Position numbers and translations under genes: made by a program
From: CAZKVJ01 sp964556225
GTDB taxonomy: Bacteria > Actinomycetota > Acidimicrobiia > Acidimicrobiales > Ilumatobacteraceae
NCBI GenBank assembly: GCA_964556225.1
Contig: CAZKVJ010000005.1
Coordinates: 62,001 to 126,000 of the forward strand
Direction of reading: 5' to 3'
Length of the DNA: 64,000 nt
The notes under the pieces: generated by a model
What the model was told of the DNA's origin: nothing
What the model saw: only the letters and a program-made list of their open reading frames with translations
Database searches by the model: none
Part shown: one piece after another, positions 31,898-40,304 of the stretch
How the letters are laid out: the number at the start of each line of letters is the position of its first letter
Position numbering within the stretch: the first letter of the stretch is position 1

Positions 31898-32734
31898 TCA
31901 TAGCAGTGAGGCCGCGAGGCGCTGGGACTCGGTCGGCCACACCACCGGAAACAACGGGTGGTCGAGCGGGGCGCCTGCAGCTAGCACGCCGTCGAGCTCG
32001 GTGAACGGCGGCGAGGTGCGCCAGTGCCGGGGGGCGCGGCGGACGTCGTCGCCGACGTAGCGCACCGAGAGGACCCTGCGCCGCCCGGGGCCGGGGAAGC
32101 CGGGCGCGCCGTGCACTGCGAGGCCGTGGAAGCACAGCCCGTCGCCGGGCTCCATGGCGAACGTGCGGATGTCGAACGAGTCCCGGTCGGCCTCGATGTC
32201 GGGGAGCTCGGCCAGGGTCCCCTCGGGGAACCACTTCGCCTCGCCGTCGAGGAACGTCCGGGGCATCAGCCACGGGCCCCGATGGGTGCCGGCCACCACC
32301 TCGAGGCCGGCGCCGAGGGGCACCGGGTCGACGGGCATCCACACCGAGATGACCTGATCGCCCTCGATGTCGTAGTACGGCTGGTCCTGGTGCCAGGGGG
32401 TGCGCTGGCTGGTGGCCGCCTCCTTCACCAGCACGTGGTCGTGGTGGAGGCGCACCTGGCTCGCCCCGAGCAGCGCGGCGACGATGGCCGGCAGCGCCGA
32501 GTGCCGGGTGACGGCCTCGATCGGCGCCACGTCGCCCCAGCGCCGGAAGTCCTCCACGAAGCGGCCGGGGTCGTCGGCGCGGCTGGCGGTGAGGGCGAGC
32601 GGACCCGGGTGCGCCACCACCTCGTCGATCCCCGCCCGCGCCGCATCGACCTCGTCGGGGGTCAGGACGCCCCGCAAGCAGACCACGCCGTCGCGCCGGT
32701 ACGCCTCGATCTCGGTCGGTGTCGGCATCCCCAC
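31898..32734 (-). CDS. Phytanoyl-CoA dioxygenase (PhyH) family enzyme
   Basis: A 278-residue Fe(II)/2-oxoglutarate-dependent dioxygenase. The iron-binding HxD is at His115 and Asp117 (TPWHQDQPY), the distal His is His208 in FHGLAVHGAPG, and a downstream Arg in RRRVLSVRY should bind 2-oxoglutarate. It likely hydroxylates a branched acyl-CoA or another hydrophobic substrate. GTG 32734 is preferred because TACGCT ends six bases before it; ATG 32728 is an alternative. It is divergent from an acyl-CoA dehydrogenase pair, with the 17-bp palindrome at 32757-32773 between them, so the two units may be co-regulated. Confidence 0.9.
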   Translation of the reverse strand: MGMPTPTEIEAYRRDGVVCLRGVLTPDEVDAARAGIDEVVAHPGPLALTASRADDPGRFVEDFRRWGDVAPIEAVTRHSALPAIVAALLGASQVRLHHDHVLVKEAATSQRTPWHQDQPYYDIEGDQVISVWMPVDPVPLGAGLEVVAGTHRGPWLMPRTFLDGEAKWFPEGTLAELPDIEADRDSFDIRTFAMEPGDGLCFHGLAVHGAPGFPGPGRRRVLSVRYVGDDVRRAPRHWRTSPPFTELDGVLAAGAPLDHPLFPVVWPTESQRLAASLL

Positions 32735-32756
32735 GTGACCAGCGTAGTGACGCCGA

Positions 32757-32773
32757 TCTGACGGTACGTCAGA
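32757..32773. promoter_or_regulatory. TCTGAC-N5-GTCAGA palindrome between PhyH and acyl-CoA dehydrogenase genes
   Basis: TCTGAC-GGTAC-GTCAGA, a 12/12 match to the shared motif, lies between the divergent starts (32734 minus and 32809 plus). It is placed upstream of both -10 boxes (TACGCT minus, TAGGTT plus), consistent with repression or activation of both units. Confidence 0.8.
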
Positions 32774-32808
32774 CGGTGGCGGCGGACCTGTGTAGGTTCA
32801 CGGGCCGT

Positions 32809-33957
32809 ATGGACCTGCGTGAGACCACAGCGGAGCAGGCCTTCCGGGCCGAGGCCAGGGCCTGGCTCGAGACACACGTGCCGGCCGAGCCGCTGCCCAG
32901 CTTCGACACCGCCGAGGGCTTCGCGCTCCACCGGGCGTGGGAGCGCCAGCTGTTCGAGGGGCGCTGGTCCGCCGTCTCGTGGCCGGTCGAGTACGGCGGC
33001 CGCGGGGCGAACTACATCGAGTGGCTCATCTTCGAAGAGGAGTACTACCGGGCCGGGGCGCCGGGCCGGGTGAACCAGAACGGCATCTTCCTCCTGGGCC
33101 CGACGATCATGGAGGTGGGCACCGACGAGCAGAAGGCCCGCTTCCTGCCGACGATGGCCTCCAGCGAGATCGTGTGGGCGCAGGCCTGGAGCGAGCCGAA
33201 CGCGGGCAGCGACCTCGCCGGCATCGCGTCCAGGGCCACCCGTGACGACGACGACTGGATCCTGAGCGGCCAGAAGGTGTGGGCCAGCCGGGCGGTGTGG
33301 GCCGACTGGTGCTTCGGCATCTTCCGCACCGACCCGAGCGCCGAGCGCCACCGGGGACTCACGTTCGTGCTCTGCCCGCTCGACCTGCCGGGCGTCACCG
33401 TGCGGCCGATCGCCCAGCTCGACGGCGACACCGGCTTCGCCGAGATCTTCTTCGACGACGTGCGGGTGCCGGTGGCGAACACGCTCGGCGAGATCGGCCA
33501 GGGCTGGCGGGTGGCGATGGCCACGGCCGGCTTCGAGCGAGGGGTGAGCCTGCGCAGCCCGGCCCGCTTCAGCGAGGCGGCGAACCGCCTCGTCCACCTG
33601 TGGCGCACCCAGGCCGACCCGGCCGACACTGCGCTGCGCGACGCCGTCACCGACGTCTGGATGCAGGCAGAGGGGTACCGCCTCCACACCTACATGACCG
33701 TCACCGGGATGATGCAGGGCCGTCCCATCGGCGCCGAGGCCAGCCTCAACAAGATCTTCTGGAGCGAGATGGACGTGCGCCTCCACGAGCTGGCGCTGCA
33801 GATCCTGGGCCCCGAGGCCGAGCGCACCACTGGCGCCGCGGAGCGCTGGGTCGACGGCTTCCTGTTCTCGCTCTCGGGTCCGATCTACGCCGGCACGAAC
33901 GAGATCCAGCGCAACATCATCGCCGACCGCGTGCTGCGGCTCCCAAGAGGGGCATGA
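32809..33957 (+). CDS. Acyl-CoA dehydrogenase, larger subunit of a pair
   Basis: A 382-residue acyl-CoA dehydrogenase. The flavin motif SEPNAGSDLAG is intact, and the C-terminal signature reads YAGTNEIQRN, with Ala where medium-chain enzymes carry the catalytic Glu, so the base would come from elsewhere. ATG 32809 is chosen because TAGGTT stands ten bases upstream; the frame stays open to 32719 through the palindrome. The next gene, a shorter homologue, starts within its end (ATGA overlap), forming a second heteromeric pair like that at 572-2799. Alpha,beta-desaturation of a branched or ring acyl-CoA is likely. Confidence 0.94.
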   Translation: MDLRETTAEQAFRAEARAWLETHVPAEPLPSFDTAEGFALHRAWERQLFEGRWSAVSWPVEYGGRGANYIEWLIFEEEYYRAGAPGRVNQNGIFLLGPTIMEVGTDEQKARFLPTMASSEIVWAQAWSEPNAGSDLAGIASRATRDDDDWILSGQKVWASRAVWADWCFGIFRTDPSAERHRGLTFVLCPLDLPGVTVRPIAQLDGDTGFAEIFFDDVRVPVANTLGEIGQGWRVAMATAGFERGVSLRSPARFSEAANRLVHLWRTQADPADTALRDAVTDVWMQAEGYRLHTYMTVTGMMQGRPIGAEASLNKIFWSEMDVRLHELALQILGPEAERTTGAAERWVDGFLFSLSGPIYAGTNEIQRNIIADRVLRLPRGA

Positions 33958-34925
33958 GCGTGCGCTTCGCCTTCACCGACGACCAGCTCCTGCTCGCCGA
34001 TGCGCTGCGCGACCTGCTGGCCACCGAGTGCACCCCGGCCGCCGTGCGCGCCTGCTGGGACGACCGCAGCGGCCATCTTCCCGGCCTCTGGCGGCACCTG
34101 GCTGAGATGGGCGTGCTGGGCATGCTGATCCCCGAGGCCGATGGCGGCATGGGCGGATCCATGGTCGACGCCGTGCTGCTCGCGCAAGAGCTCGGCCGGC
34201 GCGCCGTGCCGGGGCCGGTGCTCGAGACGATGGCCGTCGCCGGGCCGGCCCTCGCCTCGACGGCGTGGGCCGGCGGCCTGGCCGACGGCAGCCTGGTGGC
34301 GACGGCGAGCGTCGACGGCTCGCCGTACGTCCCCCACGCCCACGTCGCCGACCTCGTGCTCATCCCGACCGGTGTGACGCTGCTCGACGGTGCGCAGCTC
34401 CACGACGTGGACGGCATCGACGGAGGACGGCGGCTGTTCCAGGTCGAGGGCGGGGTCGTCGAGTCGCTCGACCTCGACCTCGACGCGGCGTTCGAGCGCG
34501 GCGCCGTCGCCACGGCCGCCTACCTCATCGGGCTGTCGGAGCAGATGATCGACGCCGCCGCCGAGTACGCCCGGCAGCGCACGCAGTTCGGCGCCCCGAT
34601 CGGCACGTTCCAGGCCGTGAAGCACCTGCTGGCCGATGCGCTGCTGAAGGTCGAGTTCGCCAAGGCACCCACCTACCGGGCGGCGTGGAGCCTCGCCACC
34701 GGCGCGCCGAGCGCGCCACGTGACGTGTCGCTGGCCAAGGCGTTCGCCAGCGAGGCCGCCTACCGAACCAGCCGCAGCACGATGCAGGTGCACGGCGCCA
34801 TCGGCTACACGTGGGAGGCCGACCTCCACCTCTGGATGAAGAAGGCCTGGGCGCTCATGCGCGCCTACGGCGACGCCACCTGGCACCGCCGCCGCGTCGG
34901 CGCCGCCGTGTTGGGTGATAGCTAG
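33954..34925 (+). CDS. Acyl-CoA dehydrogenase, smaller subunit of a pair
   Basis: A 323-residue acyl-CoA dehydrogenase homologue. The N-terminal helical domain (FAFTDDQLLLADALRDLL) and the C-terminal helix bundle (ending with QVHGAIGYTWEADLHLWMKKAW) are present, but the middle beta domain with the flavin motif is missing, as for the smaller gene at 1744. It probably forms a complex with the larger subunit directly upstream. Its stop TAG shares the palindromic CTAG with the stop of the convergent DUF4389 gene. Confidence 0.9.
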   Translation: MSVRFAFTDDQLLLADALRDLLATECTPAAVRACWDDRSGHLPGLWRHLAEMGVLGMLIPEADGGMGGSMVDAVLLAQELGRRAVPGPVLETMAVAGPALASTAWAGGLADGSLVATASVDGSPYVPHAHVADLVLIPTGVTLLDGAQLHDVDGIDGGRRLFQVEGGVVESLDLDLDAAFERGAVATAAYLIGLSEQMIDAAAEYARQRTQFGAPIGTFQAVKHLLADALLKVEFAKAPTYRAAWSLATGAPSAPRDVSLAKAFASEAAYRTSRSTMQVHGAIGYTWEADLHLWMKKAWALMRAYGDATWHRRRVGAAVLGDS

Positions 34926-36301
34926 GGCAGCGGCTCCTCCCCGCCGGTCGCCTGGGGCGGCTCCTCTCCGCCCTGGTCCAACCGGAACGGCGGGTAGCGG
35001 TCGGTCATCAGCGCCAGGTAGGCCACCACTCGCAGCACCCAGCGGTTCAGGCCCATCACGAAGGCGAAGACACCGGTCGGGTAGCGGCCGCGGAACAGCA
35101 AGGTCACACCGGCCACCAGCACCAGGATGCCGAGCAGGCCGATGCCCACCCAGCGATCGTCGCCGCCCTCGCCCAGCCACAGCCCACCACCGATGATCCC
35201 GAGGATGATCAGGTGCGGGATGGCCAGGAGCCACTTCACCAGCCACAGCCAGCGGTTGAGCTGGGCCGGCTCGGCGATCTCGAGGTCGGCCGGGTAGTCG
35301 GTGCGGGCCAGCGTGAAGGGCGGGTAGCGATCGGTGGCGAACGCGCTGTTGGCGTAGAAGGCCACCCGCCACGTCCAGCGCAGCACCCCGCTGTTGAAGC
35401 GGAACAGGTTGCTCGGGTAGCGGCGCGTGAACAGGATGGCGAACGCGGCGATCACGGTCGTCACCACGAACGCGATCCACAAGAACACGAGCACGATCGC
35501 GTGCGGGACGACGAGGATCCACTTGACCAGCCACAGCCACCGGCTGAGGGGCTCGTCGAGCCGTCCGGTCACCTGCACCGGGTGGGCAGCTGCGACCGTC
35601 GGCGGTGGCATCGCGCCCGGCTCCGCTGCGGCACCAGCACCGCTCGCGCCCACCACGATGAGCACGACGCCGGCAATCAGCAGGACCACAGCGGCGATGA
35701 GCATGCCGATGCCGACCCAGATGAGCGCCGGGATGCGCAAGGCGATCGACGCCTCGACCTCCACGCCTCGCGACGCGTCGGCGTTCATCAGCACGACGGC
35801 CCAGCTGCCGGACTCGACCTCCCAGCGCAGCGTCTGCTCGCCACTGCCGCTCGCCGAGGCCACCCAGAAGTCCTCGTCACCGGGCGGCGATGCTGGCGGC
35901 CCGCCGGGACGGACGTCGTAGTCGAGGCGGAACGGGTCGACGCGCACGTCGTCGACCTCGGCGTGCAGCACTCCGTCGAGGTACGCCGCCACGTCGCTGG
36001 CGCGGGCGATGCCGATGAAGACCTCGTCGCCTTCCCCGACGGCCTCGGCCTCGATCCGCACGGTCGCCCACCCCGATGGCGACCAGTCGCCGGGGCCCGG
36101 TTCGGCACCGAGGTCGATCTCCTCGGAGGTGATGGCGTACGTGCCCGACGTCAACGAGCCCGTGCCGGTGGAGAAGAAGCCTTCGCCGTCCCGCACGACG
36201 AGGGTGACGGCGGTGAGCACCCCACCGGTGATGAGCAACACGGCGCCGACCAGGGCGAGCACCGCCCCGATCACCAGCGCGACCACTCGTCCAGCCTTCA
36301 T
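34922..36301 (-). CDS. DUF4389 membrane protein
   Basis: A 459-residue integral membrane protein. After a short N-terminus comes a transmembrane helix (VVALVIGAVLALVGAVLLITGGVL), a soluble extracytoplasmic beta-rich region of about 170 residues, another helix near 190-220, and then two repeats of the DUF4389 pattern: RWLWLVKWxLxxPHxIxL followed by FxxRYPxxLFxF and a DRYPPF motif. Four to six further helices are expected. GGGAGG precedes ATG 36301 with five bases. The function of DUF4389 is unknown. It is tail-to-tail with the acyl-CoA dehydrogenase and divergent from an amidohydrolase. Confidence 0.88.
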   Translation of the reverse strand: MKAGRVVALVIGAVLALVGAVLLITGGVLTAVTLVVRDGEGFFSTGTGSLTSGTYAITSEEIDLGAEPGPGDWSPSGWATVRIEAEAVGEGDEVFIGIARASDVAAYLDGVLHAEVDDVRVDPFRLDYDVRPGGPPASPPGDEDFWVASASGSGEQTLRWEVESGSWAVVLMNADASRGVEVEASIALRIPALIWVGIGMLIAAVVLLIAGVVLIVVGASGAGAAAEPGAMPPPTVAAAHPVQVTGRLDEPLSRWLWLVKWILVVPHAIVLVFLWIAFVVTTVIAAFAILFTRRYPSNLFRFNSGVLRWTWRVAFYANSAFATDRYPPFTLARTDYPADLEIAEPAQLNRWLWLVKWLLAIPHLIILGIIGGGLWLGEGGDDRWVGIGLLGILVLVAGVTLLFRGRYPTGVFAFVMGLNRWVLRVVAYLALMTDRYPPFRLDQGGEEPPQATGGEEPLP

Positions 36302-36378
36302 CGGGACCTCCCTCGAACGGCCGCCCAAGAGTCTCGCGCCCCCGTCGCACGGGCGGCCACGGCCGAACGTCACCCGTT

Positions 36379-36395
36379 TCTGAAAGGGCGTCAGA
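36379..36395. promoter_or_regulatory. TCTGAA-N5-GTCAGA palindrome before the amidohydrolase gene
   Basis: The core is TCTGAA-AGGGC-GTCAGA (11/12 match). Around it runs a perfect 13-bp inverted repeat (CACCCGTTTCTGA at 36371-36383 and its complement at 36391-36403), the longest flanking symmetry of any copy. TACAGT at 36405-36410, six bases before ATG 36417, is the likely leaderless -10 box. Confidence 0.75.
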
Positions 36396-36416
36396 AACGG
36401 GTGGTACAGTCCGCGC

Positions 36417-37625
36417 ATGCGAGAGCTGCCCAGGATCATCTCCGTGGACGATCACGTGATCGAGCCACCGGACGTTTGGACCAGCCGGCTCCCGTCGAAG
36501 TATCACGACGTCGGGCCAAGGATCGTGCGGGCCCCGGTGAAGGAGCTCACCTACATCGGCGGGAAGTTCACCGCCGTGCCCGGCGAGCCCGGCGACCCCG
36601 GCGAGCCGGTCGACTGGTGGTTCTACGAGGACCTGCGCCGCCCGCTGGTGCGCCTCGACTCCGCTGTCGGCTTCGACCGTGACGACGTCACGCTGAAGGG
36701 CATCACGTACGAGGACATGCGGCCCGGGTCGTACCTGGTGGCCGACCGACTGGCCGACATGGACCTGAACGGCGTCGAGGCGTCGCTGTGCTTCCCGACG
36801 TTCCCCCGCTTCTGCGGCCAGACGTTCATGGAGGCGAACGACAAGGAGCTCGCGCTGGCCTGCGTGCGGGCCTACAACGACTGGATGGTCGAGGAGTGGT
36901 GCGGCACCTCGGGGGGCCGGCTGCTGCCCCTCATCATCGTGCCCTTGTGGGATCCCGCCCTCGCCGCCGCCGAGGTCCGCCGCAACGCCGAGCGCGGCGT
37001 TCGTGCAGTGTGCTTCAGCGAGATCCCGCCCAACCTCGGCCTGCCCAGCATCCACGACGCCGACGGACACTGGCTGCCGTTCGTCGAGGCCTGCGCCGAG
37101 ACCCGCATGGTCATCAACATGCACATCGGGTCCGGCTCGAAGATGCCCTCCACCTCGCCCGACGCGCCCGCCGCCGTCGGCTCGACGCTCACGTTCGCCA
37201 ACTGCTGCTTCAGCATGGTCGACTGGCTCATGTCGGGCATGTTCACCCGCTTCCCCACGCTCAAGGTCGCCTACAGCGAGGGCCAGATCGGCTGGATCCC
37301 CTACATCCTCGAGCGGGCCGACGTGGTGTGGCGCGAGAACCGGGCCTGGGGTGGCGTCGGCGACAAGGTGCTCGAACCCCCGAGCGAGCTGTTCCGCCGC
37401 CACGTGTACGGCTGCTTCTTCGACGACCCCCACGGGCTGCGCTCGATCGAGGAGATCGGCGTCGACAACGTCACGTACGAGAGCGACTACCCCCACTCCG
37501 ACAGCACGTGGCCGCACACGGCGAAGATCGCCGCCGAGCAGACCGCCGGGCTGTCCGACGAGGTCGTGTACAAGGTCCTGCGCGGCAACGCCATCGAGAT
37601 GCTGGGCGCCGACCACCTGAGGTGA
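36417..37625 (+). CDS. Amidohydrolase family 2 protein
   Basis: A 402-residue amidohydrolase (metal-dependent TIM barrel, family 2). Near the N-terminus it has the DDHVIEPPDVW metal-site motif, then VVINMHIGSG-type strand (MVINMHIGSGSK), and near the C-terminus YESDYPHSDSTWP with the last metal-binding Asp. These enzymes catalyse hydrolysis or decarboxylation of ring-containing acids. Two related proteins occur at 60236 and 62475. ATG 36417 has no SD but a TACAGT box six bases before it, and the 17-bp palindrome is just upstream. Cleavage of a cyclic acyl intermediate is possible. Confidence 0.92.
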   Translation: MRELPRIISVDDHVIEPPDVWTSRLPSKYHDVGPRIVRAPVKELTYIGGKFTAVPGEPGDPGEPVDWWFYEDLRRPLVRLDSAVGFDRDDVTLKGITYEDMRPGSYLVADRLADMDLNGVEASLCFPTFPRFCGQTFMEANDKELALACVRAYNDWMVEEWCGTSGGRLLPLIIVPLWDPALAAAEVRRNAERGVRAVCFSEIPPNLGLPSIHDADGHWLPFVEACAETRMVINMHIGSGSKMPSTSPDAPAAVGSTLTFANCCFSMVDWLMSGMFTRFPTLKVAYSEGQIGWIPYILERADVVWRENRAWGGVGDKVLEPPSELFRRHVYGCFFDDPHGLRSIEEIGVDNVTYESDYPHSDSTWPHTAKIAAEQTAGLSDEVVYKVLRGNAIEMLGADHLR

Positions 37626-37646
37626 CCCCGCCCTCACGGCCTTCTC

Positions 37647-37672
37647 GGGGGGAGGGGGGAGGGGGTCAGGGG
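37647..37672 (+). other. G-run tract able to form a G-quadruplex
   Basis: Four G runs (6, 6, 5 and 4 bases) are separated by single A, single A and TCA between the stop of the amidohydrolase gene and the stop of the convergent membrane protein gene. It is the longest G tract I noticed in the window. It might act as a terminator or a structural barrier between the convergent genes. Confidence 0.4.
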
Positions 37673-39207
37673 CAGGCGAGGGGGCCGGGCTCGTACCAGC
37701 GGGTCGAGGGGGCGTCGTGGGCGATCAGGCGGTCGAGGGCGACCAGGGCGTCGAGGCGCTCGAGGGCGTCGGCGGCCGGCAGGTACGACGACCGGTCGAT
37801 CACCGCGATCCCACCGCCGCGCTCGAGGTCGCAGGGCAGCACGTCGTACGCCGCGTCCTGGTCGCGTCGGCGGCCCGACTGGGCGTCGACCGCGGGCGGC
37901 AGCGGCGCCGCGGGCACCCCGGTCGCCCAGTGCAGGGGGTCGGCGCTGTTCGACACCACCAGGCGCGCCCCGCTGTCGCGCACGACCGCCACTGCCGGCG
38001 GTGAGGCCGCCGAGCTGGTGTCCGCCCACGTCCACGCCGCCGTCGACGACACGAACCACAGCCCGGCCACCACCGCAGCCCACGGCGCGAACCGCGGTGC
38101 CAGCTCGTCGGCGGCCCACGCGAGCCCGGCGAGCGTCAGCACGCCGAGCGGCCACATGATGCGCGCCTCCAGCACGACCAGCGCATCGGCCGTCGCCATG
38201 GTCGCCACCGTCATCACCAGCTGGGCGAGCGCCAGCACGAGCGGCACGGCCAGCACCTCGGGCAGGCCCCGACCCCGCCACCAGGCGACGGCAGCGACGG
38301 CCGCAAGCATGCACCAGGCCGCGAGGACGGCCACCGTCCACCACGACGTCCCTGCCGCCGGACGGAACACCTCGCCGATCGACGGCGCGGCACGCGTGAA
38401 CCACTCGGTGATGGACGCCGCGGCGAGCTCGAGATCGTCGCGTCCGAGCGAGTACCACCCGAGGGCGCGCCCACTGCCAACGACGGCGGTGAACGCGACG
38501 TTCGCCAGCGGTGGGCCCAGCGCCACGATCGCCACCCGCAACCCGCGGCGGACGTCGCGGTGGCGGCGCAGCTCGTCGACGACCACGACCGCGCCCACGG
38601 CCAGCCCCTGGAACCGGACCAGCCCCGCGGCGCCCGCCCAGACCGCCGGCCACCATCCGGCGTCCGGGCCGCGCCGGGCCCGCAGCATCGCCACCGCAGT
38701 GGCGAGCACGAGCGCACCGAACAGCGGCTCCGGGAGGGCGGCGCCGTGCAGCGCGCGGGACACCGGCCAGCCGACCACGCCGACCCCGACGCCGGCCCGG
38801 ACCAGCACCGAGCCGGCCGACCGGGCCGGCGACGGTCCGGCCACCACCAGGTATCCGACGGCAGCCGCCGCCGCGACCGTCACGGCTGCCATCGCCGGCT
38901 TCACCCCCGCCAGGAACCCGCCGAGGCCGGCCACCAGCGGGTACCCGAAGGGGAAGTCGGCGACGGGGATCCGCCCACCGCCGTCGACGAAGCGGGTCAG
39001 GTCGACGTGGGAGAACCCCGGCACGAGCCGCGTCGTGAGCGGGTGCAGGTCGCGGACCTGTGTCGCCGCGCTCCAGTAGCTGACGGCATCGCCGGTCGGC
39101 ACGATGCCCTGGCGCAGCGACAGGACCGCCACCACGGCGGCGGCGACGGCCACCACCCAGGCGACCCAGCGCCCGCGCCACCACCCCGGCCGGGTGGCGT
39201 CGGTCAC
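37666..39207 (-). CDS. Membrane protein, GT-C glycosyltransferase-like
   Basis: A 513-residue integral membrane protein with about 10-12 hydrophobic segments. The early region after the first helix (GIVPTGDAVSYWSAA) carries the acidic residue expected in the first extracytoplasmic loop of GT-C type glycosyltransferases (mannosyl- or arabinosyl-type), which use a lipid-linked sugar. A soluble C-terminal part ends the chain. GTG 39207 is chosen because it overlaps the SDR stop (GTGA) and starts a normal cytoplasmic tail before helix 1; the longer frame is a GC artefact. The assignment is by architecture only, with moderate confidence. Confidence 0.75.
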   Translation of the reverse strand: MTDATRPGWWRGRWVAWVVAVAAAVVAVLSLRQGIVPTGDAVSYWSAATQVRDLHPLTTRLVPGFSHVDLTRFVDGGGRIPVADFPFGYPLVAGLGGFLAGVKPAMAAVTVAAAAAVGYLVVAGPSPARSAGSVLVRAGVGVGVVGWPVSRALHGAALPEPLFGALVLATAVAMLRARRGPDAGWWPAVWAGAAGLVRFQGLAVGAVVVVDELRRHRDVRRGLRVAIVALGPPLANVAFTAVVGSGRALGWYSLGRDDLELAAASITEWFTRAAPSIGEVFRPAAGTSWWTVAVLAAWCMLAAVAAVAWWRGRGLPEVLAVPLVLALAQLVMTVATMATADALVVLEARIMWPLGVLTLAGLAWAADELAPRFAPWAAVVAGLWFVSSTAAWTWADTSSAASPPAVAVVRDSGARLVVSNSADPLHWATGVPAAPLPPAVDAQSGRRRDQDAAYDVLPCDLERGGGIAVIDRSSYLPAADALERLDALVALDRLIAHDAPSTRWYEPGPLACP

Positions 39208-40184
39208 CCGCCCGTCGGCGGCGTGAGCGCGCCGAACAGTCCTTGCGCCCGGAGCTGCTCGGCGAACGAGTCGTCGTAGGCCTCGGCGGGGTTGGCGCGG
39301 ACCATGCTGTCGAGCAGGCGGGCATCGGCGCCCACCAGGATGCGCCACTCGCCGGACCGCACGCCGTCGAGGATCGCCGTCGCCGCCTCATCGGCGGTCA
39401 TCGGCGCGAGCTCACGGAACGCCTGCGCCTGCATCAGCACGAGCTGGCGCAGGTCCTCGTCGGACGCACCCGAGATGTCGATGCCCCGCGCCGCGAACCG
39501 CTCGCGCATCTGGGCCACCTGCTCGTCGCGCAGGTCCTTCGGGTCGCGCCCGTGCGCGAGCGAGGAGTTGAACACGATCGAGGTGCCGATGTGTCCGGGC
39601 ATGACGACGTGCGCCTGCACGTGGGGGGCGTGGAGCCGCAGGTCGACGACCAGCGCCTCGGTGAACCCCTTCACCGCGAACTTGGCGGCGCTGTAGGCGG
39701 TGTGCGCGACCCCTGGGCTCAAGCACGCCCAGAACCCGTTGACGCTGGAGGTGTTCACGAGGTGCCCCGCATCGGATGCCACCAGCAACGGCAGGAACGC
39801 CCGGGTGCCGTGGTACACCCCGCCCCAGCACACCCCGAACGTGCGGTCCCACTCCTCGCGATCGTCGTGGATCATCGACCCTCCGCCGCCGATGCCGGCG
39901 TTGTTGAACACCAGGTCGACGTGGTCCGTGGCGTGCTCGGCGACGACGTGATCGCGGAAGGCCATCACCTGTGCCTCGTCCGACACGTCGGCCACGAACG
40001 TGGTGACCAGCGTCCCCTCCGGCGCGCCTGCGTCGCACAGCGCCACGGTCTCCTCCATCGCCGTGGCCGACACGTCGCACATGGCCACGTGGCACCCCTC
40101 GGCGGACAGCTGCCGGCACAATGCCTGGCCCATCCCGTGGCCGCCGCCGGTGACCACGGCGAGCCTCCCCCTGAAGTCGCTCAT
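39204..40184 (-). CDS. SDR family oxidoreductase
   Basis: A 326-residue short-chain dehydrogenase. The cofactor motif TGGGHGMGQALC, NNAGIGGGG, catalytic Ser in NTSSVNGFW and active-site YSAAKFAVKGF are visible. The chain continues about 60 residues beyond a minimal SDR. ATG 40184 fits the fold start MSDFRGRLAVVTG. It is divergent from the zinc alcohol dehydrogenase gene, with the 17-bp palindrome between them. It precedes the membrane protein gene with a GTGA overlap. The substrate is unknown. Confidence 0.9.
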   Translation of the reverse strand: MSDFRGRLAVVTGGGHGMGQALCRQLSAEGCHVAMCDVSATAMEETVALCDAGAPEGTLVTTFVADVSDEAQVMAFRDHVVAEHATDHVDLVFNNAGIGGGGSMIHDDREEWDRTFGVCWGGVYHGTRAFLPLLVASDAGHLVNTSSVNGFWACLSPGVAHTAYSAAKFAVKGFTEALVVDLRLHAPHVQAHVVMPGHIGTSIVFNSSLAHGRDPKDLRDEQVAQMRERFAARGIDISGASDEDLRQLVLMQAQAFRELAPMTADEAATAILDGVRSGEWRILVGADARLLDSMVRANPAEAYDDSFAEQLRAQGLFGALTPPTGG

Positions 40185-40230
40185 GGCACCGAGCCTGTCA
40201 CAGCGCTCGACCGGCATCACCAGCCGAGGT

Positions 40231-40247
40231 TCTGACGTACAGTCAGA
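40231..40247. promoter_or_regulatory. TCTGAC-N5-GTCAGA palindrome between SDR and alcohol dehydrogenase genes
   Basis: TCTGAC-GTACA-GTCAGA (12/12), extended by T and A to 40230-40248. It lies between the divergent starts at 40184 and 40305. TACAGT inside it (40238-40243) could be the -10 box for the plus-strand gene, so protein binding would cover the promoter. Confidence 0.8.
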
Positions 40248-40304
40248 AAGCGACGGCGAGGGGCGCCGACTGGACCGGACCGGGGGCAGCATGCGGGGGG
40301 ACCG

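Noticed and set aside
39208..39348. N-terminal extension of the membrane glycosyltransferase-like frame
   Set aside because: It lies within the SDR coding region and is Arg/Pro-rich; GTG 39207 overlapping the SDR stop is the better start.
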